Assembly (NCBI RefSeq): GCF_000001735.4
Contig: NC_003071.7
Span: 1,623,001 to 1,687,000, forward strand
Direction of reading: 5' to 3'
DNA length: 64,000 nucleotides
Source: Arabidopsis thaliana
Taxonomy: Eukaryota > Streptophyta > Magnoliopsida > Brassicales > Brassicaceae
Part shown: piece after piece, positions 1-13,084 of the stretch
Layout: each line of letters starts with the position of its first letter
Position numbering within the stretch: position 1 is the first letter of the stretch
Notes under the pieces: model-generated
What the model was told of the DNA's origin: nothing
What the model saw: the letters and a program-made list of their open reading frames with translations, nothing else
Database searches by the model: none
Made by a program: the position numbers and the translations under genes

Positions 1-1486
1 CAAGTCTCTGAGAGAGGCCAATAATGAATACTCACATGTGTCTCTTATTTGGCTATATACTTCTTCAATTGCATTGAAGATATCTGAAGTAAACACATAG
101 ACACCACAGTTTATCAAGTCACTGACCTGCATTGAGTAGATAATTTAAGCTAAACAAATTTCAGAGCCTGTGAAGGAATTAAGAAAACAGGATTGTTTAG
201 CAGATAATTACGAAAGTCTCGGGCTTCTCTGTATAATGCAGGAGTTCTTTAGTATCAGGATCAGCTATCAATTCACCAAATTGGCTAGCTGCTTCTGCAG
301 AAACCTGAAGTGAAAAAGCGATATTCATGTTTATGTTTGATCTTTATGTTTGTTTCCTTAGTGACATCTAAAATAACATCAGGATAACGAACCTTGATTA
401 CTAGCATAGTTCCAATACCACCATATCTTCGATGTGCGTCTACGAAAAGTAGTGAAGTACATCAAAGTAAGAAAATGAAAACGATGAAGCAGATTAGCGA
501 TTTCAAAGGGAGATTACCAAGTATGCCTTGAAGAGGGAAAGAACAGCAAACATCACAGTTGAGGAGGAAAACATGTGACTGTTCAAAGAGACAAGAAATG
601 GAAGATCAATCAGGAAAACAAATGACTGATGAGGCAGGAACTAAAGTTGGGAATTTCATCAGAAATCAAACCGGTTTCTCTTCCATAATTCTATCACGAA
701 AGTAATAAAGAGCACCAGCTGAACCATGGGGTTTATCTTCTTTCAAGTATCTATATAACAAGAACATCGTTCAATTCTCGATTTCACATTACACACCAAA
801 AACCAAAAACACAAATGCTACTACAACTTACCGCACTGGAATTTTCAGCTCGTTAGATATTGAAGACACATACAAAGCAAATTCTCGTTCCTCGTAAAAT
901 CCAATCAGAAAAATCTGAGCCAGATTTGATATCTGTCCATGCCAAATACAAAACAAATATAATATGATCAATCATCATTACAAAGTTGAGAACTTTCCCA
1001 TCCTTTGAGCCTGAAGAAACTATGAAAAGTTCAAAACTTTGACACTACAAATCATACAACAACAAGAAAATATTCCAAAGTGTAGAGTACTAAAATGGAA
1101 CAAACCCACATAAAGACAAACGATCCATGTCAAATCAAAACAAGTTATGAGCAATCCACATTTCAAAGTTGACAACTTTCACGACTCAAGCAATACCAAA
1201 CTTTTCTCAGGGATCAAAAGCAAGAAATAGTAAAAAGAAGAAACCTTTTTACAAGCAGAGATAGGATGATGAATCATAGGTTGACCAGCCAAAGGAATCA
1301 ATGGTTTCGGTGTATTGAACGATAACGGGCGAAATCGAGTTCCTAAACCAATCCACATTAGCAAAAACCCAAAACCAAAATCAAAAATTCATGTTTTGAA
1401 AATAGAATTTGAGATCCAAAAGAGAATGTTATACCTTTGGTCGGACCACCAACCATGATCACAGCGACGACTTTCTCCTCCGACAT
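1..1486 (-). CDS. KJC2: GDP-mannose pyrophosphorylase alpha-like protein (KONJAC type), 5' part, partial
   Basis: Eight exons read on the minus strand: 1435-1486, 1245-1342, 832-932, 672-750, 518-578, 393-439, 212-304 and 36-126, all GT-AG; the gene runs off the left edge inside the next intron. The start ATG is at 1484-1486 and gives [18 protein letters not shown], the nucleotide-binding loop of the nucleotidyltransferase fold, followed by [20 protein letters not shown] and later [12 protein letters not shown]. This matches the plant GMPPA-like branch; in Arabidopsis the two members (KONJAC1/2) stimulate GDP-mannose synthesis by VTC1, feeding glucomannan and ascorbate pathways in the cytosol. 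The C-terminal left-handed beta-helix lies outside the window. It is divergent from APC2, with 446 bp between the two start codons. The family call is firm; the paralogue assignment (At2g04650) is from gene order. Confidence 0.9.
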
Positions 1487-1932
1487 GTCGAGATTCAATA
1501 AAACCTAGATTCGTTAAAGTTAAACACACGACGATGATCTGATTTTGTATTGAAAGGTCGTATCTTTGTAGTCGGATATTCTCAAGTTTTTTGAACTAAA
1601 GTTGAAAAACAGAGTAATCAGAATGGAGCCTAATAAAACGTCTTTTTTAATTCCGTTTTGTTTTTGCGTTTGTTAGCGTTTTATAATTGCGTTTGTGAAT
1701 GACCAAACTTTATGAATCTTCTTCTATAGCTTCTCTCTCTGAACTTCATCAATGTAAATTTCAATCTTTTCTTCATTAATGTGTTCCGTTTGATTTTGTT
1801 TCTTCAGTGAAATGAAATTGAGATTGGTTTCTGATTTTATCTTCTTGCCAGTGAAACCCTAGTAATTGTGATTTTGCTGGGCAAGAAATTAGGGTTTTAG
1901 GAGGTTTTGTTACTTACTCAAGAGTGAAAAAG
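1487..1932. promoter_or_regulatory. Shared divergent promoter region with telo-box motifs
   Basis: This 446-bp interval separates the start codons of two divergent genes, so it must hold both 5' UTRs and promoters. Two copies of the telo-box word AAACCCTA occur close to the APC2 start, one on each strand (1854-1861 and, reversed, 1890-1897). Such motifs are common near the starts of plant genes active in dividing cells. No clear TATA box was seen for either gene. Confidence 0.5.
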
Positions 1933-4900
1933 ATGGAAGCTTTAGGTTCCTCTGATTGCAATTTAGAGATTTTAGAAACTCTATCAGACGATGCGATTCA
2001 GGAGATTACTGAAAGCTATGATGGATTTTTCACTACTGTAGAGTCTCTCATTGCTGGTACTGGAGATTCCTTAGTTGAAGATGAGTTTGTGTCTCATGTG
2101 TATTGTCTCTGCAAGTATGGGCTTGATTCTCTTGTTCGTGATCACTTTCTTAGATCACTTGAGGTACTGAACATAAACGTCTTCCTTTTAGATTAAAGTT
2201 TGAGTCTTGGAGCTTTCTGATTGCATAACTGATTAGCTTGTACCACTTAGTAGCTGCTCTGTTGGTGTAGAGTAAAAGTGGAAGAAGTATGTTTGTTCTC
2301 TTATGATACATTTGTTTTGTTTCAGCAAGCTTTTGAGAAGGGAGGTGCATCGAGTTTTTGGCAACATTTTGATGCTTATAGTGAGAAGAAACATCATGTA
2401 AGAAGTTACACGCTTGGTTGATTCTTTGTTTGCTATAAAATATTCTGAAATTGACTTCTAGTTTTGACTAAAAATGAGTGCTTTTGGGCAGAATTATGGA
2501 GAGGAGATTCAGATAGTGTTATGCAAGGCTTTGGAAGAAATTTCTATTGAAAAGCAGTATCATGAGAAGTGTCTGTCCATAGTAGTTCATGCTTTGCAGT
2601 CGTTTAAAGAACAGTCGTCAGATGATAGACAGAACTCAGATACAGAAAGAGTTCATCTTTTTTCGAGGTTCCAGTCAATGCTGTCTTCAACTCTGATGAC
2701 TACACTTCCTCAGCATTTTCCTGGTATACCCATCTTTGAAAGCTTGTTCTTTGTGTGATTTCTGATGTAGTTTGATTGCTTGGAAGTTTTATTTATACGT
2801 TTGCCACTTGTTCAATCATTACTCTCTTATTGTTCCTCTTTTTATTATGTTCTTAGAAATACTCCACTGGTATTTTAAGGAAAGGCTGGAGGAGTTAAGC
2901 GCAATCATGGACGGAGATGGTATTGAAGAACAAGAGGATGATTGCATGGATTTGGACGAGAAGTTGAGATATAAAAACGGAGAAATGGATGTTGATGAAG
3001 GCTGTTCCCAAGGAAAACGTTTGGGACATGACAAGTTGGTGAAGAACATTGGGAAGGTGGTCCGTGACCTTAGAAGTATTGGATTTACATCTATGGCTGA
3101 AAATGCTTATGCTTCTGCCATCTTTTTGCTCCTTAAGGTATTTTTTATGCATCAGATTATTCATCTGCCTCACAGAGAGTTATAACACTATATCTATTGT
3201 CAGTAACTTGTACCCTGTTTGGCAATGTTATACTGTAGGCGAAAGTCCATGATCTGGCTGGTGATGATTACAGGACTTCTGTTTTGGAATCAATCAAAGA
3301 ATGGATTCAGGTAGTTTTTGCTGGTTAGATTTTCACTGCTCCATCAGATTAGTTTGGTAATTTGGAGATTCCTGACATCTTATTTTCTCTTTTCAGACAG
3401 TCCCTCTACAATTCCTTAATGCACTTCTTTCTTATCTTGGTGATTCCGTAAGTTATGGTACCACATCGTCTGGCCTCACGTCCCCTCTGGCTTGTTGCCC
3501 ATCTCCAAGCTTTTCCAGAGTGGTGACTCCTTCTGAAGGAATTGTTCGGTGGAAATTACGGCTAGAATATTTTGCATATGAAACACTTCAAGATTTAAGG
3601 ATTGCCAAATTATTTGAGATAATTGTTGATTATCCTGAGAGGTATTTTCTTTTCTGATGTTACTTTTTTATGCCCACATATCTCACTTGAGAGCCAATTT
3701 AAAAACTGCAAGTAGTCGAAATATCTTGCGTCTCTGATGAAAATTTTGTTGATGCAACAGTTCTCCTGCCATTGAAGACTTAAAGCAGTGTCTTGAATAT
3801 ACTGGACAACATTCTAAGCTAGTTGAATCTTTTATTTCTTCGCTGAAATACCGTTTGCTCACTGCTGGTGCCTCAACCAATGATATATTACATCAGTATG
3901 TGTCGACTATTAAAGCTCTTCGGGCAATAGATCCAGCTGGTGTATTTCTGGAAGCAGTGGGTGAACCAATTAGAGACTATTTACGGGGGCGGAAAGATAC
4001 CATTAAATGTATCGTCACTATGCTTACAGATGGAAGTGGAGGGAATGCAAATGGTTCCGGAAACCCTGGGGATAGTCTTCTTGAAGAATTAATGAGGGAT
4101 GAAGAAAGTCAAGAGAATGTCGGTTTTGACGATGATTTTCACACCGATGATAAGCAAGCCTGGATCAATGCTTCCCGGTATCCTTCCTGTTGTATATTTT
4201 CTTGATTATCATCTTGCTTCGCATTGGATTTGTCTGACACCTTTTAATGTGCTTTCACCTCAGTTGGGAACCGGACCCTGTCGAGGCTGATCCTTTAAAA
4301 GGTAGCCTCAGTCAGAGGAAGGTAGACATACTTGGAATGCTTGTTGATATAATTGGATCTAAAGAGCAACTAGTAAACGAATATCGTGTTATGCTTGCGG
4401 AAAAGCTTCTCAACAAGACTGATTATGACATCGACACTGAGATACGCACTGTTGAACTTCTCAAGGCAAGCTCCATTTTGTCCCTCTTAAGTTTGACTTG
4501 CCAAACTATTGGATTGTTTCTATAGTGTTGAATCTAACTTTACCTTCTCTTATTATGCCAATAGATACATTTTGGAGAAGCCAGTATGCAAAGATGTGAG
4601 ATAATGCTGAACGACCTAATTGATTCTAAGAGAGTGAACACTAACATTAAAAAAGCATCTCAAACAGGTTATATTTCTCTCTTGTTCTCAATTTTACTCA
4701 TGCAAGGTAGGTTCTTGTCTGGTTCTTTTACTTGGTATTTGTGTCCATTGCTTGTGTTTAGGCGCTGAGTTAAGAGAGAATGAGCTTTCTGTTGATACTC
4801 TCACCTCAACGATACTTTCAACAAACTTCTGGCCACCAATTCAGGTATTCATATGTTCTTCCCTCTGATTTTGTATCCATTATGTCATACGTAAAATATG

Positions 4901-6039
4901 AGGCGTATAGATTCTTGTGATCGCTTCCATTCGCTGATTAGAAGAGGAATTTCAGGATGAACCTCTAGAGCTACCTGGACCTGTCGACAAGCTGCTATCA
5001 GATTATGCCAATCGATATCATGAAATCAAGACCCCTCGTAAATTACTTTGGAAGAAAAATCTTGGCACTGTCAAGGTACATCTAGAATAAATACTTATAA
5101 GTGAAAGTTTCATGTTTTCGAGTATTGGGTAAATCAGATACTGACCTATGCATCTCTCTGAAATGGCTTGGATGGATTCAGTTGGAGCTGCAATTTGAAG
5201 ACAGAGCAATGCAGTTCACAGTCTCACCCACACATGCAGCCATTATTATGCAATTTCAAGAAAAGAAAAGGTAAGTACAAGAATCAGTCAATATGGATAT
5301 TTCCATCTTCCAAATTCACTGAAGTTATGTAATCTTTCAGTTGGACCTATAAAGATCTTGCTGAAGTCATTGGGATACCCATTGATGCATTAAACCGAAG
5401 AGTAAACTTCTGGATAAGCAAGGTATATACCGTAATTGTAGTCTCCTGCTTTAAACCAGTCATTTAGATGAAAAGCTTATTTGCAAGTTTTTCTGTACTT
5501 AGGGAGTTCTGAGAGAATCTACAGGAGCAAACTCAAATTCCAGTGTGTTAACGCTCGTTGAATCCATAACTGATTCTGGAAAGAACGAAGGCGAGGAGCT
5601 TCTAACAGGTGAGGAAGAGGGTGAAACATCAATTGCCTCTGTGGAAGATCAGCTTCGCAAAGAAATGACGATATACGAGGTATGTAAAATGCTTGGGAAA
5701 CTTTTTCCTTCTCCAGAGATATACAAATCTAAACAATTATCAACCATGTTTTCAGAAATTCATCATGGGAATGCTCACAAATTTTGGTAGCATGGCACTA
5801 GAACGAATCCATAACACTCTCAAGGTAACAATCTGACATCAAACCTCACTGATTTTACAATATTATTTGTCTTGATCATTGATGATTGCTCTGTTTTTTT
5901 TGTTGTTTTGTTGTAGATGTTTTGTGTGGCTGATCCTTCTTATGACAAGTCACTGCAACAGCTTCAGAGCTTTCTTTCTGGTTTGGTTTCTGAAGAGAAA
6001 CTAGAGTTTAGAGATGGTATGTATTTGCTAAAGAAGTAG
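1933..6039 (+). CDS. APC2: Anaphase-promoting complex subunit 2 (cullin-like scaffold)
   Basis: Sixteen exons splice to 865 codons plus stop: 1933-2163, 2326-2397, 2492-2723, 2857-3137, 3239-3310, 3397-3641, 3761-4177, 4264-4465, 4565-4667, 4762-4844, 4956-5075, 5182-5270, 5341-5422, 5503-5679, 5756-5824, 5917-6039. The product is the cullin-family subunit of the APC/C ubiquitin ligase, which binds the RING subunit APC11 and targets cyclins and securin. The cullin homology region covers roughly residues 400-720 (for example LVNEYRVMLAEKLL), and the C-terminal APC2 winged-helix domain ends in FRDGMYLLKK. An in-frame GTG-led extension exists upstream, but the ATG at 1933 begins MEALGSSDCN and is chosen as start. 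All introns are GT-AG except intron 8, which appears to start with GC (4466-4467). The exon sum is an exact multiple of three and the length equals the known Arabidopsis protein. Confidence 0.97.
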
Positions 6040-6643
6040 ATCAACTCTTTACATGTGTTAGACTAGCTAGAACTAATTTTGTCTATTGTTGTATCAATAT
6101 CCTTTTCTTTTCTCAATTAAATCTCATATAGTTAGTGATAAACAATTACTACTTTTCTTTTTATTTTTCTTTGACTCCACAATCATTTCTTTAACCACAC
6201 AATTATGTAATTAGAGATTGGCCATTTCTCCATTAGGGTAAATTATACAAGTTGTGATATTCTTTAGAGGTTCTTAATGATTTTGAGCTTTCTTATCAAT
6301 AGCCTACTTAGGTTTAATGTATAATGTATTTGCCAGTTTTTATTGAATTTGATATACTGTTTAATAATAAAATTATCGATTTCTCTTTTATAAAGAGTAT
6401 TTGAGAAACCCTGATAATAGTATTCTGAAATCCGCGAGCAATTAGTGCAGAACCGCTACACATTACTTATGTAAATAATTTATCGCAATTTTGACTTGTT
6501 TGAGTCCTAAATAATATCTGATGACAAAAAAAAAAAAAAAAAATCTGCGGGCAATAGCTGTAAACTAGTCTAAGTTAATCGCGATTCTGCAGGTAATGTA
6601 GCTTATTTGGTTAACAAAAAATCACAACAATATGATATCTAAT
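6040..6643. other. APC2 3' flank up to retrotransposon insertion
   Basis: AT-rich sequence with the presumed APC2 3' UTR at its left and an 18-base A run at about 6524-6542. The final five bases (6639-6643, CTAAT) are the left copy of the Gypsy target-site duplication. No gene was seen. Confidence 0.6.
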
Positions 6644-7786
6644 TGAAACAACCCGACCCATTTTTTAAAAAAAAAATATAATTAAATATTCCCATAAATA
6701 TCTAATTAAACCAACCAATAACATAATAATTAAACCGCAAGTCAGAAATACATTTTATGAATAAATAAATAATTCGATCAATAAAACCAAGAATAACTGA
6801 CAATCCTAACCGGGTTCCAATAACCAAAAACACCAAACATAAAACAAACGAGTTCCTAGATCATCCTCTCTTCCTTGCCATGATTCCACAATCACATTTT
6901 ATCTTTACTTGCATCAACAACACAATAAGATGCGTAAGTATTATCATAAATACTTAGTGAGGCGATCCTCCCATCTACGAGCTATACACACAAGCAAATA
7001 AAAAGGTATAATCACGAATACAATACAAACAAACCAGTCATTGAACAATTCACCCAAAACACATTCACCACACCTACATATCATCACACAACCCAATCGC
7101 TCAGATAAGCTCATGGTCACGCACTCACCTTAACAAATTGATTCTAATAGCAATTAAACCCAGGAGAGACTCTCCTTGCGTCTGAAACAGTGCAGAAACG
7201 TCCTGCAACAAGTGCACAACCAAAAGCAATCTTGAAGCAAACTGGACAGGAAAAACCAGAAACAAACCGTCTCAAAGACGAAACCCTAAAATACAAGCTA
7301 ACCGTTAACTATTCAATCGCTCCGGTTAAATCCTAGCTGCAGACGTCACAAAGCTTCCCAAAATATCTCGTGCCGATCGGAAAACAGACGAGACCACGAT
7401 CTCAGTTTCAATCTCCGCTGGTCCTAATTCGCGTCTGAGAAAACGTGTCTCACGAAACTGCGAATAACTCAACCAATTTTAATCCAAATCCAATTCTGTA
7501 AACTGGAGAATAACGATAAAGGACTTGGGAATAACTCTACCAAATTTCGTTACCTTTTACCACGATTTGATATGACGAAACTGATTTCTCCCAAACCCTA
7601 ACGATTCTGCTCATTCTCCTTTTCTCTCTTTTTCTCCTTTATAAAACGAAAAGTGGCTAACTAAAGCCCTAATTTCGAGTTTCATTCTTTTATAGGCACA
7701 CTCTAGGGTTTCCAATTAACCCAACCAATTAAACCGGATGATTTAAAAACAAACCCTAACCGATTTTCTGGTTCACGGGCGTTACA
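6644..7786 (-). repeat. 3' LTR of Gypsy element
   Basis: Left-hand LTR, near-identical to 13337-14481 apart from about twenty substitutions and a length change in the A/T run near its left end. It begins TGAAACAACCCG and ends GGGCGTTACA as read on the plus strand. On the element strand it follows the polypurine tract. Confidence 0.95.
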
Positions 7787-8696
7787 ATTCTCCCCCACTA
7801 ACATAGATTCATCCTCGAATCTAGCTTCACCCTTCCACTCTGAGGAACTCCGTGCAACCATCACTACAGTCCGCACTCCCTCCAACCAGACCCCCTCTAG
7901 GTCTCTCTATCTAGTCGATATACTCACGATTTACTAGTCATTGTTGCTCACAACTCACTCTCCACTCTCAGACCGCAATCTTCGAGCATAAACCGTCACT
8001 CTCAGGCCTCGGCCTACGGTATCTCGGGTATCACACATATTATCTTCCCCACTCAAAGTCAAACCCTGAGTTGTGTCGGCTCACTCTCAGCCACAAAGTC
8101 ATCGAGTTACGACACTTAGAGAAAATAATACCACAAAACTCACTCTCGGGTCGTCACCCTAAAGCGTGCTCTCGGATCGTCACCCGAAGCCACCGTACCC
8201 CTCGTACTCTAAAGACACCATGTCCCTCGAGTTACCGGTACCTCAGGAGCATACCCCGCTCCTCACGAGTCGTTGGGACCCTCATGTCCCTCGAGCAACA
8301 ATACTAAACGCTTCCGAGCATATCTCCAGACTCTCTCATGGATTCGCGTAAGACACCTCTATGCCTTACCATCCATCATATCCCCTCGAGAACATCCTTA
8401 TGACCAACTCCCGACCATCTCGTAAACACACCTTTCTCTTAGGTTGTTTACTCAAACTTTCCAAAAATAGACAAGTCCTTTCTAGGAAACTTTCCATTTT
8501 TGGAAACCGCACAACACATTCTTAAATAAGACAACTCAAGTCAAATCCAAGAAAAAAAATACTCATCTTATTAATCATCAACTGTCATGATCGTTACAAC
8601 TCGAAACGAAAATACAAATGAAAGAGAAATAAGAACAACAACTCAAAAGCTCAAAAACTCAACAACACTGAAACTGGAAACCAAGGAAAGGCAAAC

Positions 8697-11600
8697 TCAT
8701 GCAGCAACCTGCTTCTCGAACCACTTCTTAAACCTTGCCTTCATCCTCGCCTCTGGCTCCCAAGTCTCCTCTGTCACACCATCGCAGTCCCACAGGACTT
8801 TGATCAAAGGAATCTTCTTCCGCCGAAGTTCCTTGATCCTCCTCTCGAGAACCCTCACTGGTCTGGCCTCCAAAGTCATGTTGGGCTGAAGATCCTCTGG
8901 AATTTTAACCAACACCTCATCATCCTTGTGAAGACACTTCCTCAGCATCAACACATGAAAGACCTTGTGAAACGCACGCATAACATCAGGCAACTCTAAC
9001 CTGTATGCCACTGGTCCCACCCTCTCAACAATCCTGAACGGACCCATGTACCTCGGACTCAACTTAGTCTCTAAGATAGACCTGTTCGGACCTCGCAACA
9101 TGGCCATCTTAAGATACACTCTGTCCCCAACCTCAAACTCAAGCTCTCTCCTCCTCTTGTCAGCATAACTCCGCTGTCGAGCCTGAGCTTCCTTCATGTT
9201 CAGCTTAAGAACCCGGATCCTCTCCGTGGTCTCCTGAACATAATCTGCACCATATATGCTCCTCTCCTCCACTTGGGTCCAGCGTAACGGTGTCCAGCAT
9301 GGCCTCCCGTACAACGCTTCAAAAGGAGCCATCCCAATACTCGCCTGATAGCTATTGTTATAAGCAAACTCTACCAGACTCAAGTGATCCGCCCAATGAC
9401 CTCCCCAATCCAAGACACACATCCGCAACATATCCTCAAGCGTCTGAATAGTCCTCTCAGATTGCCCATCTGTCTGTGGATGATAAGCCGTGCTCATCTG
9501 CACCTTAGTACCCATCTTTGCTTGAAAGGCTCTCCAAAATGCAAAAGTAAACTTGGAATCCCTGTCTGACACAATACTCACAGGTACTCCATGCAACTTC
9601 ACGATCTCGCTCACATATTTCTTAGCCAACACCGCCGCTCCATCGGTTTTTCTGATGGCCAGAAAATGTGCTGACTTAGTCAGACGGTCCATGATCACCC
9701 AAATAGCATCTTTGGTTCACGACACAGGCAACCCAACCACAAAATCCATCGTGATAAAATCCCACTTCCACTCAGGAATGGGTAAACTCTGCAACATGCC
9801 ACCTGGCACCTGATGCTCAGCCTTAACTAACTGGCAAACATCGCACTCTGCAACCCAATTCGCTACATCCCTCTTCATCCCGACCCACTGATAGTACCGC
9901 TTGAGGTCTCGGTACATCTTAGTCGCTCCTGGATGAATGGAAAACATGCTCGCATGTGCCTCACTCAAGATCTCCCGTCGCAACTCTTCATCCTTAGGCA
10001 CACAAACTCGCCCATACACAAAGATAGTCCCATTAGCTGCAAACTGATACTCAGAGCCCTCTGCCTTAGAAGCCGCAATCAACCCCTCATCCTTCTCCTG
10101 AGCCAACCGAGCTCTAGTTAGAAGATCTGCTCGATCCACAGCTTCCAATCCCAATGGCTCTCGTGCCACAACACACAACCGCAAAGCACCAATCTCACTC
10201 ACCAAGGCCTCAACACTCTGCCCTGGAGCCGCGCCCACGCGCTTACGGCTCAACGCGTCTGCAACCACATTAGCCTTTCCAGGATGGTAAGCTATCTCCA
10301 GATCATAATCAGCCACCAGCTCCATCCATCGCATCTGCCTCAGGTTCAGCTCTGGCTGATTGAAGATATACTTCAAACTCTTATGATCTGTGAACACCTG
10401 CACTTTCCCGCCATAAAGATAAGACCTCCAAATCTTCAAGGCAAAGATTACCACAGCCATCTCCAAATCGTGAGTAGGATAGTTGCCCTCATGCTTCCTC
10501 AACTGTCGTGATGCATAAGCAATAACCTTCCCACGCTGCATTAGAACACAACCCAAACCAACTCTCGAGGCATCAGTATACACCATGTAAGGTTGTCCAT
10601 GCTCTGGCAATGCTAACACTGGTGTACTCGTCAACATCTCCTTCAGGCTCACGAAACCCTCCTCGCACTCCGGTGACCACACAAAAGGAACATCCTTCCC
10701 TGTCAGCTTAGTCATCGGTTGTGCCATACTCGCAAACCCCTTGACGAACCTCCTGTAATACCCTGTCAACCTAAGAAAACTCCTGATCTCAGTGGCATTC
10801 GTCGGTCTAGGCCAATCTCTGATAGCCTCAATCTTCTCTGGATCCACTGAAACTCCCTCTGCAGAAACAATGTGACCCAGAAAACCTATCTCTCTCTGCC
10901 AGAAACTGCACTTACTCAACTTAGCGAACAACTTCTGCTCCCGCAGCTTCTCCATCACTCTCCTCAGATGTACCTCATGCTCCTCTGGACTCTTAGAATA
11001 CACCAGAATGTCATCAATAAAGATGATCACAAACTCATCCAAAAACTCCTGGAACACGCTGTTCATCAACCTCATGAACGCTGCAGGTGCATTAGTCAAC
11101 GCGAAAGGCATCACCACGAACTCAAAATGTCCATATCTCGTCCTGAAAGCAGTCTTGCGAACATCTGCCTCCGCTATCGGGATCTGGTGATAACCCGACG
11201 TCAAATCGATTTTGGAGAAACAAGTAGCACCCCTCAACTGGTCCAACAACTCATCGATCCTTGGCAAAGGGTACTTGTTCTTCACAGTGACCCAGTTCAA
11301 CCCCCGGTAGTCAATACATAAGCGGAAACTCCCGTCCTTCTTCTTCACAAATAACACCGGCGCTCCCCAAGGTGAAGTACTAGGACGAATGAATCCCTTA
11401 CCCAACAAATCCTCTAGCTGCTTCTTTAGCTCTGTCATCTCTGCTGGAGCCATCCTGTAGGGTGCCTTAGACAACGGCGCTGTCCCTGGTTCCAACTCAA
11501 TCGTGAAAGGATCAGACCGTGATGGTGGTAATCCTTGCAACGATTGAAACACATCCTCGAACTCCTGAATAACCCGAATGTCGCTCACTGCTACCTGCCC

Positions 11601-11984
11601 CAGAGACTCCGGCATAGATATCGTCACCAGGTAAGCCTCGCAGCCCTTCTCGATCATTTTCTTTGCCTGCACTGCTGAGATGACGAGACTCCCTGAGGTA
11701 GGTCTCACTCCCTGATAAACCAACCTTCCCTCTGGCCGCTCAAAAGAAACTCTCCCACGGTGGCAGTCGAGATGTACTCTATAATGATCCAACCAATCCA
11801 TTCCCAGAATAACATCATACAACTCTACAGGGCTGATAATCAAATCTGCTGGCATTGACTCCCCTGCAATCTGAATATCTACACCCTTCGCTCTCCCCAG
11901 AACCGCTAGAAATTGCCCTCCAGCAACCTTGACGTGGAGATGTCCCCTCTCCCTGCAGTGGTAGCACTCCCTCGTCTCAGCTCG
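8697..11984 (-). pseudogene. Gypsy pol remnant (RT, RNase H, integrase, chromodomain) with an internal stop
   Basis: One minus-strand frame continues from the gag stop at 11985 down to 8697. It contains the tail of a protease-like domain ([11 protein letters not shown]), reverse transcriptase ([14 protein letters not shown] region, [12 protein letters not shown] with the catalytic DD), RNase H ([13 protein letters not shown]), the integrase HHCC zinc motif (about 9830-9960), integrase catalytic motifs (first Asp in FITMDFVVG, second in SDRDSKF, Glu in DGQSERT) and a C-terminal chromodomain-like tail (LWDCDGVTEETWEPEA). A TGA stop at 9717-9719 splits integrase after its first catalytic Asp. 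The protease active-site D-S/T-G is absent: the sequence passes directly from a half zinc knuckle ([10 protein letters not shown]) to the post-active-site part of the protease region, so an in-frame deletion is inferred. Confidence 0.92.
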
Positions 11985-13084
11985 CTACGTGCAATCCGCC
12001 ACCGTGTGGTCAAGGCTCCCACAAGAAAAATATCCTGCACGACCACCCTGTCCAGCTCTGGAAGGATGATCCCACTTCCTCTTCTGCCCCTGTGCAGGCT
12101 TGCCGCCCTTGCTAGGTGTCACCTGCTGCTGAGTATTCTTCGTTTGTACCGCTGGACTCACTCCCACCACCTGCCTCTGAAGGTCCTCCTCTACCTCAGC
12201 AGCCGTCTCCACCAGTGCCGCCTTCGTGGCGTACTGCGACACTCTACACTGCACTCTCAAATCCGGTCGAAGTCCCCTCAAGAACCTCCTCATCTGGGCC
12301 TGGTCATCCTCCATGCCCCGACCCGCATACGCCAAGAGTCGATTAAACTCCCGGTCATACTCCCGAACCGACCATTCACCCTGTGTCAGCTCAAGAAAAC
12401 GCGCCTCCATACGGTCGAGCGCCTCCTGCGGAAAGTACTTGGCATTAAACTCAGCCACGAAATCTGCCCAAGACATATCTGCCTGCCTCCTCCTAGCAGT
12501 CACACTCCGCCACCACAAATGTGCATCACCCTCTAGAAAATGCACTGCTAGATCTACCCGATACTCCGCCGGACATCTGCTCGAACCGAAGTTCCGCTGA
12601 ACCCGCGACCTCCAACTGTCGGCCTCCTCAGGACTAGTACCACTAGAAAAATACCAAGTGCCAATCCTCTGCAACTGCTCCATCATCCTCAAATAAGATG
12701 GAACCTCCTCAGCAACTGCAGCCCGCTGCTGCACCTCCGCCATTCGTGGCGCAACTGGAGCCTCCACTGGTACCACACCTGGTAACCGCTCCAACAACTG
12801 CCTCAACAGGCCCGCCAAACCAACCTCTGGAACCTGGGCTCCTGGGCCCTCAGCACCAACGGCATGCACACCGGTACCGACACCAGCTCCACCAGCCCCA
12901 CTCCGGCTGCACCAGCTATATCGGCACCAAGACCGTTCCTAACCCCGGGCTCCACAAACTCAGGCTGCGAACCCACACTCTGCTCAACTGTGGCACTGTG
13001 GCCATCACTCTCGCCGATACCCTCGAGGACTCGTCCCCTACCGCGACCACGACCACGACCACGAACTCCAGCTCCTCTAACCAT
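11985..13084 (-). pseudogene. Gypsy gag remnant with frameshift and stop
   Basis: The N-terminal part (13084 down to about 12860) is Gly/Arg-rich, starting MVRGAGVRGRGRGRGRGR. The main retrotransposon gag domain follows in a different frame (12869 down to 11985), with the typical YFSSGTSPEEADSW and GDAHLWWRSV segments. The two frames overlap at about 12803-12869, so a one- or two-base frameshift is needed to join them. The frame ends in TAG at 11985-11987 just after a zinc knuckle whose first Cys is replaced (YFSCGSLDHTVADC). The same frame continues into pol after this stop, suggesting an original gag-pol fusion. Confidence 0.88.

Noticed and set aside
9384..12600. Several plus-strand open frames (for example 10872-11321, 11913-12536) across the Gypsy element
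   Set aside because: They are antisense to clear pol/gag frames and have no recognisable motifs; GC-richer coding DNA yields such shadows.
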